Below are positions 63,551 to 64,000 of a stretch of DNA of 64,000 bases, in pieces. The stretch comes from Dromaius novaehollandiae (taxonomy: Eukaryota > Chordata > Aves > Casuariiformes > Dromaiidae), in NCBI RefSeq assembly GCF_036370855.1, contig NC_088099.1:71254718-71318717 (forward strand), read 5' to 3'. The notes under the pieces are model-generated. The model searched no databases. It was not told the origin of the DNA and worked only from the letters and a program-made list of their open reading frames with translations. The translations under genes were made by a program, and so were the position numbers. Within the stretch, counting starts at the first letter, position 1; each line of letters opens with the position of its first letter.

Positions 63551-63560
63551 TGATTGATTA
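63551..63560 (+). promoter_or_regulatory. PBX-HOX-type composite site
   Basis: TGATTGATTA contains TGATTGAT, the composite recognised by PBX with anterior HOX partners, followed by a TTA that gives a further homeodomain half-site. It lies in AT-rich, repeat-free sequence. Confidence 0.3.
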
Positions 63561-64000
63561 AAGGGCAATCTAAGAAGCTATTATTCTTGTTTTATAACCG
63601 TAAGTTATATTCACTCAATTTATCTTTTGGGGAAAATAAATGATTGTTCATTTCTTTTTTGAAACTATATTATATGAGGATTCCCATTATTTTACTGAAA
63701 ATTAAAATGATTGGTTAGCTGTTTTTATGAGCCTTATCAAGGTGGATTTCTAATATGACTATCGAATTAAAGATGTGGTTCACTGATATAAAAGACAAAA
63801 AACATAAAAAATAGGGATTGGACTGTTTTTGCTTCATTTTTTACATTTGCATATTTTAGCTAGAAACAGAAACAAAGAAATTAAAAATAAGCCATAGTAG
63901 ATTGCATTTTTTTCTGCTGGAAATGGTGAATTTTAGAGAACATTAACTCTAATAAAAAGCTGCTTCACACCCAACATAAATAGTTTATAAGAAACATGCA

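Larger units (their letters stand above)
62535..64000. other. AT-rich non-coding sequence, possible conserved elements
   Basis: No exon recognised to the window end. A G-rich run able to form a G-quadruplex lies at 63063-63084. Around 63440-63660 is a repeat-free AT-rich stretch with several ATTA cores and a PBX-HOX-type site at 63551-63560, resembling a developmental enhancer. Confidence 0.4.

Noticed and set aside
1..64000. CRISPR array, prokaryotic operons, phage or integrated virus
   Set aside because: No regularly spaced repeats, no dense coding frames and no retroviral gag, pol or env signature or paired long terminal repeats were seen. The only RT sequences are CR1-class LINE.

Overview
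This window looks like a mostly non-coding stretch of a bird genome, or less likely another archosaur. The best lineage evidence is a CR1 LINE at about 33905-35500 that keeps the typical avian CR1 3' end. Older, heavily mutated CR1/L3-type LINEs and MIR-like CORE-SINE remnants occur elsewhere. Recognisable repeats are sparse, and the base composition is AT-rich and CpG-poor up to about 56 kb. I found no intact protein-coding gene. The open reading frames are short, mostly end in simple sequence or overlap on both strands, and the only ones matching a known protein family are fragments of LINE reverse transcriptase.

Layout. 1-21 kb is AT-rich intergenic or intronic sequence with two antisense MIR-like SINEs (2935-3068, 18340-18430). 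It also holds a promoter-like pair of an RFX X-box and a TATA box (4365-4422), a POU-type palindrome (16812-16829), and a GC-rich block next to an AT-rich low-complexity block (14155-14640). At 21.1-21.7 kb is a candidate enhancer with four copies of one 7-mer containing the TALE/MEIS core. 24-32 kb holds three old CR1/L3-type LINE remnants, one of them about 1.8 kb long on the minus strand (26285-28110). The younger CR1 lies at 33.9-35.5 kb. 35.5-56 kb is again anonymous sequence with A-rich tracts, an AT/GT microsatellite and faint traces of old repeats.

From about 56 kb the character changes. CpG returns, and three GC-rich, CpG-dense islands (about 58950-59560, 60020-60480 and 61085-61300) alternate with AT-rich segments that carry clustered homeodomain-type sites, a TATA box, a SOX/octamer pair and, further right, a PBX-HOX-type site. 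This is the usual look of a promoter and regulatory domain of a vertebrate developmental gene. The coding exons are probably outside the window, or the unit is a long non-coding RNA. I could not name the gene. If a transcription unit starts in the islands and runs leftward, the first 56 kb could be its intron; if it runs rightward, they would be upstream flank. The sequence alone does not decide this.
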